A stretch of DNA of 64,000 bases from Bradyrhizobium sp. CB1717 (GCF_029714325.1 NZ_CP121666.1:4154001-4218000); one strand, 5' to 3'; shown: positions 34,034 to 55,909, counted from the first letter of the stretch. Notes: generated by a model from the sequence alone, not told the origin. Translations and numbers: made by a program.

Positions 34034-34987
34034 ATGGCTGACAAGGTCCTGATCTACTCGCGCTTTCCCAAGTCGATGATGGCGCGCTTCGCCGAGCGGT
34101 TCGAGCTGCTCGACACCGGCGGCAAGAAGGCAACGGAGGTGTTTCCGCCCGAAGCGCTCGGGGGCATCCGCGCGCTGCTCACCGCGGGCGGCTCGCCGCT
34201 GGGAGCGGAAGCGATGGATTTGTTTCCGAAGCTCGGCGCCATCGTCTGCTACGGCACGGGCTATGACGGCGTCGACCTGAAGGCGGCGGCAGTGCGCAAC
34301 GTAGCGGTCGGCCACAGCCCGGGTGCCAATGCGGCTTCCGTCGCCGACATCGCGATGACCCTGATGCTGGCGACGACCCGGCGGATTTTGGTGGCCGACC
34401 AATATGTCCGCAGCGGCGATTGGGCGGCCTCGAAGCAGTCGCCGATGATGCGTCCGCAGGCCGGCATGCCCGGCCGCCGCATCGGCGTCTACGGCATGGG
34501 CGAGATCGGCCGCAAGATCGCGGCGCGCTGCGCCGCCTTCGAGAGCGAGGTCGGCTATTTCAGTCGCACCAAATACGATTTGCCTTATCAATATTTCCCG
34601 TCGCTGGAGGCGCTCGCCGACTGGTGCAGCGTTCTGATGATCGCGGTCCGGGCAGGGGCCGAGACCCAGCACGTCGTCAATGCGGACATTCTGGGCCGCC
34701 TCGGCGCGGACGGCTATGTCGTCAACATCTCCCGCGGCTCGGTCATCGACGAGAAGGCCCTGGTCGCGGCGCTCACCGACAAGACCATCGCCGGCGCCGG
34801 TCTCGACGTCTTCGAGAAGGAGCCGCACGCGCCCGACGCGCTGACCGCGTTCCCGAACGTCGTGTTCGCCCCCCATATCGGCGGCCATACCCTGGACTCG
34901 CACGTCGCCATGCAGAATTGCGTGCTGGCGAACCTGACCGCGTTCTTCGAAGGCCAGCCGCTCCCTTACGCGGTCAAATCGGCCTGA
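34034..34987 (+). CDS. D-2-hydroxyacid dehydrogenase family protein
   Basis: A 317-residue NAD(P)-dependent dehydrogenase: the VGxYGMGEIGRK Rossmann motif (~157-168), catalytic Arg in NISRGSVID, Glu in EKEPHAP and His in PHIGGHT. Full catalytic set, so probably active on a 2-hydroxy acid such as glyoxylate, hydroxypyruvate or 2-ketogluconate. ATG 34034 was chosen over the in-frame upstream start that runs into the terminator. It sits between rplA and rplJ, not part of the ribosomal machinery; a downstream hairpin (35067-35093) may separate it from rplJ. Confidence 0.85.
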   Translation: MADKVLIYSRFPKSMMARFAERFELLDTGGKKATEVFPPEALGGIRALLTAGGSPLGAEAMDLFPKLGAIVCYGTGYDGVDLKAAAVRNVAVGHSPGANAASVADIAMTLMLATTRRILVADQYVRSGDWAASKQSPMMRPQAGMPGRRIGVYGMGEIGRKIAARCAAFESEVGYFSRTKYDLPYQYFPSLEALADWCSVLMIAVRAGAETQHVVNADILGRLGADGYVVNISRGSVIDEKALVAALTDKTIAGAGLDVFEKEPHAPDALTAFPNVVFAPHIGGHTLDSHVAMQNCVLANLTAFFEGQPLPYAVKSA

Positions 34988-35573
34988 ATCGGTCCTTGTT
35001 GGGCCACCTCAAGCCCGGTCGGCAACAGATTGGAACTGGTGTGAATTTTGCCCTTGGCAAGCAGGCCCGGAGCGGTTAAAGAACCGCCTCCGGACGTGCC
35101 GGCCTCGGCTGGCGCGTTCGTGTACGCATTCCGAAAACCCGACGCGACAGGAGATCATTCCTTTTCAGGACGTCCGCAAGGATTTGCCCGAAAAGGAAGG
35201 AAAACCCGTCGGTTGGCTGGGATGCGGGCAGAGGTCGGGCGGTTCGCCGGCTGACCTTGTCCTGTCCAAGACTGCAGGCGCCCGCGGGAAATTTCGATTT
35301 CTCAACGGCTTAATCGCATGGCCTGCATAGACGGGTGAAGACCGGATTTCACTTCGCTCCCAGCTTTAAGGGCTGGCTTCGCGAAACGGGTCTGGTTCGG
35401 ACCTCGACACGCCGTGGGCCTTTCAGGGGCTCCCGGAGGGCAGGCTTTGAATTGTCGTCTTGCCCGGCGTGTCCGAAGGGTTTTTGACCCGGAGGTTCAG
35501 GTTTGGGCGGGACGATGGGTGCAACCCGGCGGTCCCGCTTTTCGCGAAGACTGCCAACCGGAAAGAGCTTGCT
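34988..35573 (+). other. rplJ upstream region, probable L10 leader
   Basis: No gene seen. A hairpin with one bulge lies at 35067-35093, right after the dehydrogenase, and is likely its terminator or separator. The 3' part (about 35270-35500), with the CCTGCATAGACGGGTGAAGACC stretch in short pieces, looks like the structured leader found before rplJ in alphaproteobacteria, which is the expected target for L10-L12 autoregulation. I see no clean promoter. Confidence 0.45.
35067..35093 (+). terminator. hairpin after the dehydrogenase gene
   Basis: CCGGAGCGGTT pairs with AACCG(C)CTCCGG, 11 bp with one bulged C and an AAAG loop. No T-run follows, so termination may be partial or Rho-assisted. Confidence 0.45.
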
Positions 35574-36092
35574 GTGGAACGAGCGGCAAAAAAGGACGCG
35601 GTCGAACAGCTCAATGGGGTCTTCAAGACCACGAGCGTCGCGATCGTTGCTCAATATTCCGGCCTCACCGTCGCCCAGATGCAGAAGCTGCGCCAGCAGA
35701 TGAAGCAGGCGGGTGCATCGGTGAAGGTCTCGAAGAACCGTCTCGCCAAAATTGCTCTTGAAGGCACTGACGTCGTTGCCATCGGCCCCATGCTGAAGGG
35801 ACCGACCGTGATCGCCACTTCGAACGATCCGGTAGCGGCGCCAAAGGTCGCCATCGAATTCGCCAAGGCGAACGAAAAGTTCGTCATCGTCGGCGGCTCG
35901 ATGGGGAAGACCGTCCTGAATGTCGACGGCGTGAAGGCGCTTGCCTCGCTGCCGTCGCTTGACGAACTGCGCGGCAAGATCGTCGGCCTGCTTGTGGCCC
36001 CGGCGACCAAGATCGCTCAGCTCGCCAACGCGCCCGCGGGCAAGCTCGCGCGCGTCATCCAGGCTCATGCCTCAAAGGGCGAAGCGGCCTGA
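35574..36092 (+). CDS. rplJ: 50S ribosomal protein L10
   Basis: A 172-residue L10 ([35 protein letters not shown]). The GTG at 35574 gives the normal length and N-terminus; the in-frame upstream ATG would add an unrelated extension inside the leader. Anchors L7/L12 and typically autoregulates rplJL. Confidence 0.95.
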   Translation: MERAAKKDAVEQLNGVFKTTSVAIVAQYSGLTVAQMQKLRQQMKQAGASVKVSKNRLAKIALEGTDVVAIGPMLKGPTVIATSNDPVAAPKVAIEFAKANEKFVIVGGSMGKTVLNVDGVKALASLPSLDELRGKIVGLLVAPATKIAQLANAPAGKLARVIQAHASKGEAA

Positions 36093-36146
36093 CGCCCTTC
36101 GCAAAACTCAAACCCGAACCAGACTTACACCTAAGGAAACTGAACA

Positions 36147-36524
36147 ATGGCTGACTTGCAGAAGATCGTTGACGACCTCTCGAGCCTCACCGTGCTCGAA
36201 GCCGCTGAACTCGCGAAGCTCCTCGAAGAGAAGTGGGGCGTTTCGGCTGCCGCGGCTGTCGCCGTGGCCGGCCCGGCTGGTGGTGGCGCTGCCGCCGCTC
36301 CGGCTGAAGAGAAGACCGAGTTCACGGTCGTTCTCGCCTCCGCCGGCGAGAAGAAGATCGAGGTCATCAAGGAAGTCCGCGCCATCACCGGTCTCGGCCT
36401 CAAGGAAGCAAAGGACCTCGTCGAGGGTGCTCCGAAGCCGCTGAAGGAAGGCGTGAACAAGGAAGAAGCCGAGAAGATCAAGGCCCAGATCGAGAAGGCT
36501 GGCGCCAAGGTCGAGCTCAAGTAA
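36147..36524 (+). CDS. rplL: 50S ribosomal protein L7/L12
   Basis: A 125-residue L7/L12 with the N-terminal dimerisation helices, an Ala/Gly-rich hinge at about 35-55, and the C-terminal factor-binding domain ([19 protein letters not shown]). Highly acidic. Multiple copies per ribosome. Confidence 0.95.
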   Translation: MADLQKIVDDLSSLTVLEAAELAKLLEEKWGVSAAAAVAVAGPAGGGAAAAPAEEKTEFTVVLASAGEKKIEVIKEVRAITGLGLKEAKDLVEGAPKPLKEGVNKEEAEKIKAQIEKAGAKVELK

Positions 36525-36541
36525 GCACTGCTTACTGGTGG

Positions 36542-36566
36542 GGATCCCGGGCTCGGCCCGGGATCC
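36542..36566 (+). terminator. attenuator hairpin between rplL and rpoB
   Basis: GGATCCCGGGC and GCCCGGGATCC pair perfectly (11 bp) with a 3-base TCG loop, 18 bases after rplL. No T-run, consistent with partial readthrough into rpoBC as in other bacteria. Confidence 0.6.
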
Positions 36567-36650
36567 TGGTCCGCCCTCAAGAGGGTGGTCCGGATGCAAA
36601 AGGCGTGCGACGGAACGAGCCGACGCAGGTTGAACACGAAAAAGTGTGGG

Positions 36651-36675
36651 GATTTGAGGGTTTGTCCCTCGAATC
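36651..36675 (+). promoter_or_regulatory. second hairpin in the rpoB leader
   Basis: GATTTGAGGG pairs with CCCTCGAATC (9 of 10 plus one G-U) around TTTGT. It may fold in the rpoBC leader mRNA. Function not known. Confidence 0.35.
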
Positions 36676-36997
36676 TGCACTATTGTCGCCCCATATCGGG
36701 TCGGCAGCACGAAAGCGCGGTGGGCAGGGAGGCCGGATTTCCCTGGAAGCCGTTGGGAGAGCAGGCTATTTCGGGCTTTTGCAGTCCGTGAAGACGATCG
36801 TTGTGACGGGCGGGCGCGCACACCAGCGCCCCGCGCGTCGTTTTGCGTTTTGAAGGTCTGAAGAACAGATTCAGGACATTCCCGCCTGAGCCTGAGTTTC
36901 CGGCCCCAAAACGGGTTCGAAAAATTCAACCCGGGGAGCGGTGGCAGCCGCGTTCCGGACGGCGCGCCCAGAGCGGGCGACGAAATGAGAGGCCACG

Positions 36998-41116
<4,119 letters not shown>

Positions 41117-41127
41117 TTCGACCTTTC

Positions 41128-41152
41128 ATGCCCGGCCTTCGCGGCCGGGCAT
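41128..41152 (+). promoter_or_regulatory. hairpin between rpoB and rpoC
   Basis: ATGCCCGGCC pairs with GGCCGGGCAT around a TTCGC loop (10 bp) in the 129-base gap between rpoB and rpoC. Lacks a T-run; RNA processing or partial attenuation is plausible. Confidence 0.45.
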
Positions 41153-41245
41153 TGGCGCCCCTCCCGAGGCCTTGAGGGCAGGGCGCCGTGCTCGAGTGAT
41201 TTTCGAATTTGCGGCCGGAGGCGACCGGCACGCGAGGAGAAGACG

Positions 41246-45442
<4,197 letters not shown>

Positions 45443-45473
45443 TCGTTCATCCGTAGGAATACCGAGGACAATG

Positions 45474-45500
45474 AAAAGGCCGGCGCAAGCCGGCCTTTTT
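45474..45500 (+). terminator. rho-independent terminator after rpoC
   Basis: AAAAGGCCGGC and GCCGGCCTTTT form an 11-bp stem with a GCAA GNRA loop, followed by T's. Textbook terminator, about 30 bases after rpoC. Confidence 0.9.
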
Positions 45501-45635
45501 GCTGCTTTGTTTGCTTGCTGCGATGCAGGATCAACCTTTGTTCATCTTTCCTTCAGGCGCAAAAGCGCTTCTGCTAGGGGAGCTTAGACCGGTGGATCCC
45601 GTGACGGGGGCAGGGCCGGAGACCACGGAACGGAT

Positions 45636-47696
45636 ATGCTTGATCTCGCAATCGTAGGCGGCGGCCCCGGCGGGCTGATGAGCGCCTGGTATCTGAAGCG
45701 TAAGCTCGGCGACCTCTGCCGCGTCACCATCTTCGAGGCGTCGGACCGGCTCGGCGGCAAGATCGTCACGCGCAAATTCGATTCCGCGCCCGCGATGTAC
45801 GAGGCCGGCGTTGCTGAGATCTACGACTACTCGATGACGGGTCCGGATCCGCTGCGCGAGCTGATTCAGCATTTCGGCCTGCAGACGATTCCGATGGATG
45901 CCGAGCAGGTGCAGTTCGGCGGCGAGCTGCTGAACGACGTGCCCGGCATGACCCGCAAATACGGCGCCAAGACCGCGGCCGCGATCGAGGCGTTCCGCAA
46001 GCGCTGCACCGAGATGATGTCGCCGATCGAATATTACGAGGGCGTCGGCGCACACGACAACGAGAATCCCTGGGCCTACAAGACTGCCGAACAGGTGCTC
46101 GACGAAGAGGTCGAGGACGAGACCGCAAAGCGCTTCTTCAAGGTGATGGCGCGCTCGGACATCGCGACCGAGAGCCACAACACCAACGGCCTCAACGCGC
46201 TCAAGAACTATCTGATGGACGTCGACGGCTATATCGGCCTCTATTCCATCCAGAACGGCAACGAGCAGCTGATCGAGTGCCTGCAGTCGGAGGTCAATGC
46301 CGACATCGAGCTCAATCACCGCGTGCTCACCGTCGGCAAGGCACCGACCGGTCGCTACCAGCTCAAGATGATGAACGGCAAGGGCCCGGAGACGCGCGAC
46401 TTCGACCTCGTGCTGGTCTGCCTGCCGCATTCCTGGCTCGCCACCATGGGGTGGGAAGGCGAGCAGCTACGCAAGTCGATGGTCAAGCATGTCTCCTATT
46501 TCGACCGTCCGGCGCACTATTTGCGCGTCTCGATCCTGTTCGACGAGCCGTTCTGGGGCGAGAAGATTCCGGGCGCCTGGTTCATGTCGGAAGCCTTCGG
46601 CGGCTGCTGCGTCTACAATGAGGGCGCGCGTCACGACGTTGGCAAGCATGGCGTGCTGAACTGGCTCATTCCCGGCTCCGACGCGCTGGCCTTCGCCAAT
46701 CTCTCCGATCAGGAGCTGATCGATGCCGCGCTGAAATCGCTGCCGGCTTCGCTCGGCGATGCGCGCGCGCATTTCATGGAAGGCAAGATCCACCGCTGGT
46801 TGTCGTCGGTGAACGCGCTGCCGGGTGGTCTGCCCGTGCGCGACGTCATGACCAACCACCGGCCCGAGCCGAAGGAACATCCCGGCATTGTCGTCGTCGG
46901 CGACTATCTGTTCGACTCGACGCTGAACGGCCTGCTCGACTCCTCGGATGCGGCCACCGACATCATCCTGACCGAGATGATGCGCCTGCGCCGCGAGCGC
47001 GCGCAGGAGGACAAGCCGCTCTCCGACAAGATCGACCGCGACTATTTCGAGGACTATCGCGGCCTCGGTCCCTATCATGAGGCGTGGCGGCACTTCACCG
47101 ATCCCGACTACCTGACAAAGCTGATCGGCATCGTCTGGGGCAAGGCCAAGGGCTCGAAGCTTCTTGTTGCGGGCGCGGCGAGTGGGGAACTGGTCGGCGC
47201 GCTGCGCGAGCGCGGCATTGATGCCTGGGGCATCGAGAGCAACCGTGCCATCCATGCCAAAACGCCGAAGGCGCTGAAGAAATACAACAAGCTCGGGTCG
47301 ATCACCGACATGCCGTTCAAGGACGGCGCATTTGACTTCGTGTTCGAGACCAGCCTCTGCCACGTGTCCCCGAAGCAGGTGGTCCGCGCGATCCGCGAGC
47401 TCAACCGCGTGGTCAAGACCGGCCTCGTGTTCGGCTCGGTCACCTCCGACATGGCGCCGGCCCTGATCGACCGTTACGACCTGCTGCGCGGGGTCAAGAA
47501 GCTCGGCACCTGGTGGGAATGGTCCGAGCTGTTCTTCGGCAACGGCTTCGATCTGTCGATGCACCGCAAGGACTGCACCGATGCGCTCTGGGAGGCGACG
47601 CTTGCCGCCAACAAGGGCCCGGGCCAGTGGTACGCCGACGCGGACTCTTTGCGTTATTCGTTCTTCGACAAGGTCGAGGACGAGGACGACGACTAG
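45636..47696 (+). CDS. FAD-dependent oxidoreductase-methyltransferase fusion
   Basis: A 686-residue two-domain protein. Residues 1-~440: FAD-binding amine-oxidase/UDP-galactopyranose-mutase-like domain (IVGGGPGGLMSAWYLK, DRLGGKI, and near the C-terminal end of this half GDYLFDSTLNGLLDS, with the FAD-binding Asp). Residues ~500-640: SAM methyltransferase-like fold (KLLVAGAASGELVGAL, WGIESN, DMPFKDGAFDFVFETS). The unusual fusion suggests oxidation and methylation of one substrate. It lies between rpoC and a plus-strand ABC exporter; ATG 45636. Confidence 0.8.
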   Translation: MLDLAIVGGGPGGLMSAWYLKRKLGDLCRVTIFEASDRLGGKIVTRKFDSAPAMYEAGVAEIYDYSMTGPDPLRELIQHFGLQTIPMDAEQVQFGGELLNDVPGMTRKYGAKTAAAIEAFRKRCTEMMSPIEYYEGVGAHDNENPWAYKTAEQVLDEEVEDETAKRFFKVMARSDIATESHNTNGLNALKNYLMDVDGYIGLYSIQNGNEQLIECLQSEVNADIELNHRVLTVGKAPTGRYQLKMMNGKGPETRDFDLVLVCLPHSWLATMGWEGEQLRKSMVKHVSYFDRPAHYLRVSILFDEPFWGEKIPGAWFMSEAFGGCCVYNEGARHDVGKHGVLNWLIPGSDALAFANLSDQELIDAALKSLPASLGDARAHFMEGKIHRWLSSVNALPGGLPVRDVMTNHRPEPKEHPGIVVVGDYLFDSTLNGLLDSSDAATDIILTEMMRLRRERAQEDKPLSDKIDRDYFEDYRGLGPYHEAWRHFTDPDYLTKLIGIVWGKAKGSKLLVAGAASGELVGALRERGIDAWGIESNRAIHAKTPKALKKYNKLGSITDMPFKDGAFDFVFETSLCHVSPKQVVRAIRELNRVVKTGLVFGSVTSDMAPALIDRYDLLRGVKKLGTWWEWSELFFGNGFDLSMHRKDCTDALWEATLAANKGPGQWYADADSLRYSFFDKVEDEDDD

Positions 47697-47829
47697 CTCT
47701 TAAGATCGGGTGAATTCGCCAATTTCTTTGCCGAATTCATCGTGATCGCATAGAATCGGTGCGATAGCGGCTCTCCGCGATCTCATGCTTTCTCTGCGGT
47801 CATGCCGGCCGTCAGCATCGGTTGGTTTC

Positions 47830-49863
47830 ATGGCGTCCAAGCCTCTTTCGCCCGACAAACAGAAGCTCGCCGCCGAAGAGGCGGCCGAGCTCGACGACAA
47901 GCTCGCCTCCGCCGCCAAGCCCGATCTCGAAGGCGACGCGGACGACGAAGACGAGGAGGATGACGAGCTTGAGCTCGAAGACGACGATGAGGACGAGGAC
48001 CTCGTCGTCTTTACCGCGCGCGAGGCCGCCGGCGCGCTCGCGACCATCCTGGGGTTCGTCAAGCCTTATCTGGCCAACTACAAGCGGATGTTGTCATTCG
48101 TGGCGTTCGGCGTCGTCGTCGAGACGCTGTTCAACGTCATCATGCCGCTCAGCCTGAAGTACCTGATCGACGACGCGCTCGGCGAGGAGGATTTCCAGGC
48201 GCTGTACAAGATCCTCGGCGTGCTCGCGGCCGCCGGCATCTTCACCTCGATCGTCGCGATCTGGTACGAGCGCTGGGACGCGCGGCTGGCGGCCTGCATC
48301 ATCTCCGACGTCCGCAAGCGTCTGTTCGAGCACGTCCAGGACCTGCCGGCGGCCTATTTCGGCCGTACCAAGCGCGGCGAGATCCTGTCGCGCTTTTCGG
48401 TCGATCTCTCGGCCTTCGAAGGCTCGGTGAAGACCTTCGCCAACAGCGCGGCGCTGCCGTTCCTGGAATTGATCGCCGGCATCATCCTGATGGTGTTCCT
48501 GAACTGGCAGCTCGCGGCGGTCGCGCTGCTGGTGTTTCCGATCACGCTGATCGGCCCGCGCATCCTCACCCCCAAGGCGGTGCAGGCCAATTACGAGCAG
48601 AAGCAGAACGAAGCCGCGCTGCTCGGCATGGTGCAGGAGAACATCGGCGCCCAGGCCGTGATCAAGGCGTTCAGCCTGCAGCGCAAGATGTTCGGCTTCT
48701 TCAGCTTCCGCAACGACGAGACCCGTAACAGGATCGCCTCGGCCGCGTTCCTGTCGACCATGGTGGAGCGGACGGTCACCATCTCGGTCCTGATGCTGCA
48801 CCTCGTGGTGCTCGCGATCGGTGCCTATCTGGCGACCAAGGGCCAGATCACGATCGGCACCTTCGTCACCTTCGAGAGTGCGTTCTGGGAAGTCTCCTAC
48901 AACATCGCCCACGTGATGCATTTCATTCCGGTGTCGATCTCCTCGGCTGCCGCGATCCGGCACATCCAGGAGCTGCTCGACGAGCCGACGCGCGGCGCCG
49001 ATCGGCCCGGCGCGCCCGATCTGCCGCGCATCACCCACGACATCACCTTCGACCGCGTCACCTTCCAGTACGAGGGCAGCCAGACGCCGGTGCTGGACAA
49101 TCTCAGCCTCAAGCTGAACGTCGGCAAGAGCATCGCCATCGTCGGCCCCTCGGGCTCGGGCAAGAGCACGCTGCTCAACCTGATCCTGCGGCTGTACGTG
49201 CCGGACGAGGGGCGCGTCACCATCGACGGCGTCGATGTCCGCAAGGTCACGCTGGATTCGCTGCGCCGGAGCATGGCCGTGGTGTTCCAGGAGAACATGT
49301 TGTTCAACATGTCGATCCGCGAGAACATCCGGCTCGGCAAGGAAGGCGCGACCGATGCGGAGGTGGAAGAGGCGGCGAAGAAGGCCGAGATCCACCGCTA
49401 CATCATGAGCCTGCCGCAGCGCTACGACACGCCGGTCGGCGAGCGCGGCGATACGCTCTCGGGCGGCCAGCGCCAGCGTATCGCGATCGCGCGCGCGATC
49501 ATCCGCAACCCGTCCGTTCTGCTGCTGGACGAGGCCACCTCGGCGCTCGACCAGACCACGGAAGCCGCGATCAACCGCACGCTGCTGAAGGTCGCCAAAG
49601 GCCGCACCATGATCTGGTCGACCCACCGCCTGACCTCGGTGGTCGAGATGGACGAGATCATCGTGATTTCAGGGGGCAGGGCGATCGAGCGCGGCTCGCA
49701 TGCCGAGCTGCTCGCCAACAATGGCACCTATCGCCAGCTGTGGAACGACCAGATCCACCAGCCGCACGGCGCTGCGGCTCAGGCCGACGACGACAGCGAC
49801 GATGACGACGAGGATGAGGACGATCTCGAGGATGATGAGGACGAGGACGACGAGGAGGAGTGA
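47830..49863 (+). CDS. ABC exporter (fused TMD-NBD) with acidic tails
   Basis: A 677-residue half transporter. An acidic N-terminal segment (~30-65, Asp/Glu runs) precedes a six-TM ABC membrane domain (~80-350), then an ATPase domain: Walker [10 protein letters not shown] from ~439, signature LSGGQ from ~543 and Walker B VLLLDEAT ~563-570. The C-terminus (~650-677) is again almost all D and E. It is MsbA/HlyB-like in domain order. ATG 47830 chosen by position after the stop of the fusion gene. Exported substrate unknown. Confidence 0.85.
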   Translation: MASKPLSPDKQKLAAEEAAELDDKLASAAKPDLEGDADDEDEEDDELELEDDDEDEDLVVFTAREAAGALATILGFVKPYLANYKRMLSFVAFGVVVETLFNVIMPLSLKYLIDDALGEEDFQALYKILGVLAAAGIFTSIVAIWYERWDARLAACIISDVRKRLFEHVQDLPAAYFGRTKRGEILSRFSVDLSAFEGSVKTFANSAALPFLELIAGIILMVFLNWQLAAVALLVFPITLIGPRILTPKAVQANYEQKQNEAALLGMVQENIGAQAVIKAFSLQRKMFGFFSFRNDETRNRIASAAFLSTMVERTVTISVLMLHLVVLAIGAYLATKGQITIGTFVTFESAFWEVSYNIAHVMHFIPVSISSAAAIRHIQELLDEPTRGADRPGAPDLPRITHDITFDRVTFQYEGSQTPVLDNLSLKLNVGKSIAIVGPSGSGKSTLLNLILRLYVPDEGRVTIDGVDVRKVTLDSLRRSMAVVFQENMLFNMSIRENIRLGKEGATDAEVEEAAKKAEIHRYIMSLPQRYDTPVGERGDTLSGGQRQRIAIARAIIRNPSVLLLDEATSALDQTTEAAINRTLLKVAKGRTMIWSTHRLTSVVEMDEIIVISGGRAIERGSHAELLANNGTYRQLWNDQIHQPHGAAAQADDDSDDDDEDEDDLEDDEDEDDEEE

Positions 49864-51029
49864 CCGAGGAAGTTCGGCTCCAGATCGAAGGCGCCTCCGA
49901 GCGGCCGCAGCAGCCCTTGAACCGACCAGGCAATGAAGCGTGCCCAGCGCTGAGCCGTCCAATAGGGGCTTGTCGCAGTCGAGACTGAGCGGAAGTCGAA
50001 CGCCTTCGCCGCCGACCATTCGTCGCAAGCCCGCTTGACCGGATCGGCGTAGAACGTGGCGACCTTGGCGGCATCCATCCCGTCGGAAGCCAGCCATCGC
50101 GGGATGTAGACGTTGCAGAGCCGATCGACGTCCGTGAAGACCTTGTCGCAGCCGGTCCCGGCGACCGGGCAGGAGGTCGAGAAGGCATCGCCCACCAGCA
50201 CGAGCCCGGGCTGCCCCCTAGCGTCGTTCACGTAGAGGTCGACCGGGCGGATCTTCAGCTCGCCGGGAATGTCGAAAGGGCCGGTGATGCGCTTGAGCCG
50301 GGGCAGGGCGGCATGCAGCGTCTCGGCCGGGACGCGGCGCAGCTCACGCAGCCAGGAATCGTCGAAACCGCGGTAGACGAACAAATTGGCGCGCATCCGC
50401 GTGCCGATCGGAAACAGCGTGATGTAGGGGATCCGGTCACTCGGTCGCTCCGAGAAATAGGTCAGCGCCGGGAAGTCGAACGAATTCCGTCCGGCCGGCA
50501 CCACGTCGAACCCGATCGAGATCGAATGGCAGGCACTGACGATTCGTCGCGGGATGCCGAGCTGGTGGCGCAAGCCGACATTGAGGCCGTTGGCGAGCAC
50601 GATCAGACGGGCCGAGATGGTCTCGTCATTGGAGAGCGTGATCCTCTGCCGCTCCGGGCTGGTCTCGACCGCGATCGCCTTGGCCCAGATACGCCCGACG
50701 CTCGCGGGAATCTCGTCGCGGATGGCGTTGACCAGGGAATCGTAGAGGATGTTGAACTGCCGGCTCGGCGCCTTGTCGAGCAGATGGCCGAATCTCGCGA
50801 TCCAGTTCTCGCCCGAATAGGTCGCGCGCCGCAGCACCGATTCTGCGATTCCGGTCCTCAGGAATCGCTCGACCTGCACCTCGCCGCTGAGTTTTTCGAC
50901 TCGAAAGTCCGCCGGATAGCTCTCATGCGGGTCGATCAGCACCGCGGAAATGCCGGCGCGGCCGAGCATCGCGGCGGCGGTCGAGCCGGACAATCCCCCG
51001 CCGATGATGGCAATGTCGGTGTACCGCAT
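49779..51029 (-). CDS. FAD-dependent oxidoreductase with antisense-derived poly-Ser tail
   Basis: A 416-residue flavoprotein: AIIGGGLSGSTAAAML (GxGxxG at ~9-16), a mid-domain GLVLVGDAFSTSCPVAGTGCDKVFTD (the halogenase/monooxygenase-type GDA region). Resembles flavin-dependent monooxygenase/tryptophan-halogenase-like proteins. The last ~27 residues are almost all Ser and are the reverse-strand reading of the exporter's Asp/Glu codons, overlapping it by 85 bases. The reading frame may have lost its original stop. ATG 51029. Confidence 0.75.
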   Translation of the reverse strand: MRYTDIAIIGGGLSGSTAAAMLGRAGISAVLIDPHESYPADFRVEKLSGEVQVERFLRTGIAESVLRRATYSGENWIARFGHLLDKAPSRQFNILYDSLVNAIRDEIPASVGRIWAKAIAVETSPERQRITLSNDETISARLIVLANGLNVGLRHQLGIPRRIVSACHSISIGFDVVPAGRNSFDFPALTYFSERPSDRIPYITLFPIGTRMRANLFVYRGFDDSWLRELRRVPAETLHAALPRLKRITGPFDIPGELKIRPVDLYVNDARGQPGLVLVGDAFSTSCPVAGTGCDKVFTDVDRLCNVYIPRWLASDGMDAAKVATFYADPVKRACDEWSAAKAFDFRSVSTATSPYWTAQRWARFIAWSVQGLLRPLGGAFDLEPNFLGHSSSSSSSSSSSRSSSSSSSSSLSSSA

Positions 51030-51697
51030 GGCGCAAATCTCTGCTGAAGGCGGCAGATTGACGCATCAACAGGAAAAAAAGCCTTAGCAAGGGTTATAAA
51101 AGTATATTTCACCCGGGTATAATGTGTCATTGGGGTGGCGGAACAGGCGCAGCGTTCCCATATCGGCGTAGGGCGGTGAGTGCGGTAAACATCGGTTTCG
51201 ACAGGCGCGAGAAGCGTTTTGTGACTGTCGTTTCACCTTGACTTGACCGATTCTCACTTATAGAAAGCGCCTCACTTAACGACAGGCGGTGAGCATCGCC
51301 AACGTCGGTACGGACCACCTGCCTGATCATCTAGGGATCGTCCGGCAGGCACCAACCTCGACGAATGCCGCTCAGACGCTGTCGATCATAGCTAGGCAAT
51401 GCCAGTGCGATTCTAGTTCTCTTGAGCATGTTCTCTTGAGATCGAATTCGGATGCATGACCTCGGTGCGCGGGCCGCAGCTTTCTGCTGGTTGGCCTGAA
51501 AACTGCGGTCCTCTGTGGCGTCGTAACGCTTTCCGCTCGTTGATGGAGCGGTTGGCGCAATTTCGCTTTGTGCGGATTGTTCCGCTCAGGGCGGCCTCGT
51601 CGGGCGGGTGGCCCGAACAGAATTTGCGGTCCCGGCAACGGGCCGCGCCAAGACAGCGGGCCCGCAAGGGGCCGCGATAACAAAGGGTAAGGCCAGG
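51030..51697 (+). other. rpsL upstream region
   Basis: No gene seen in 668 bases between the divergent flavoprotein and rpsL. A TATAAT at 51118-51123 is a possible -10 but has no matching -35; a TTGACT/TATAGA pair at 51238-51264 has 15-bp spacing. A tandem CTCTTGAG repeat lies near 51419-51440. Probably str-operon promoter and leader, unresolved. Confidence 0.35.
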
Positions 51698-52069
51698 ATG
51701 CCGACGATCAACCAGCTGATCGCTCAACCGCGGGAAGTGCAGAAGTCGCGCAAGAAGGTGCCGGCGCTGCAGCAGTCGCCTCAGAAGCGTGGTGTTTGCA
51801 CCCGCGTCTACACCACGACCCCGAAGAAGCCGAACTCGGCGCTTCGTAAGGTCGCCAAGGTGCGTCTGACCAACGGCTTCGAGGTGATCGGCTACATCCC
51901 CGGCGAAGGTCATAACCTCCAGGAGCACTCGGTGGTCATGATCCGCGGCGGCCGCGTCAAGGACTTGCCCGGCGTGCGCTACCACATCCTCCGCGGCGTT
52001 CTGGATACCCAGGGCGTCAAGAACCGTAAGCAGCGTCGTTCGAAGTACGGCGCCAAGCGTCCGAAGTAA
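51698..52069 (+). CDS. rpsL: 30S ribosomal protein S12
   Basis: A 123-residue S12. [13 protein letters not shown] and [13 protein letters not shown] keep both lysines at the positions where streptomycin-resistance mutations occur. ATG 51698 follows a purine-rich AGG stretch. Confidence 0.97.
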   Translation: MPTINQLIAQPREVQKSRKKVPALQQSPQKRGVCTRVYTTTPKKPNSALRKVAKVRLTNGFEVIGYIPGEGHNLQEHSVVMIRGGRVKDLPGVRYHILRGVLDTQGVKNRKQRRSKYGAKRPK

Positions 52070-52555
<486 letters not shown>

Positions 52556-52588
52556 CGGCGAAACAAACGGACTCGCAAGGAACACCCC

Positions 52589-54661
<2,073 letters not shown>

Positions 54662-54701
54662 TTGTCGTCGGTCTCAAGCTGACGATTGAACGGAGAGTCA
54701 A

Positions 54702-55892
<1,191 letters not shown>

Positions 55893-55909
55893 TTACGAGA
55901 AAAGGGACG

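Larger units (their letters stand above)
36525..36997 (+). other. rplL-rpoB intergenic region
   Basis: No gene seen in 473 bases. It begins with a strong hairpin (36542-36566) that is probably a partial terminator setting the rplJL to rpoBC expression ratio, then a second hairpin at 36651-36675. The remainder is the rpoB leader; no convincing promoter. Confidence 0.55.

Noticed and set aside
41128..41152. rpoB-rpoC hairpin as a full terminator
   Set aside because: No T-run follows and rpoC must be expressed; kept only as a regulatory or processing hairpin.
47700..48062. Ser-rich ORF antisense to the exporter's acidic N-terminus
   Set aside because: Same codon mirror effect that gives the Ser tail, but with no functional domain attached.
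51238..51264. TTGACT/TATAGA promoter pair before rpsL
   Set aside because: Spacing of 15 bases is short and the neighbouring TTGACC is too close; not firm enough for a feature.
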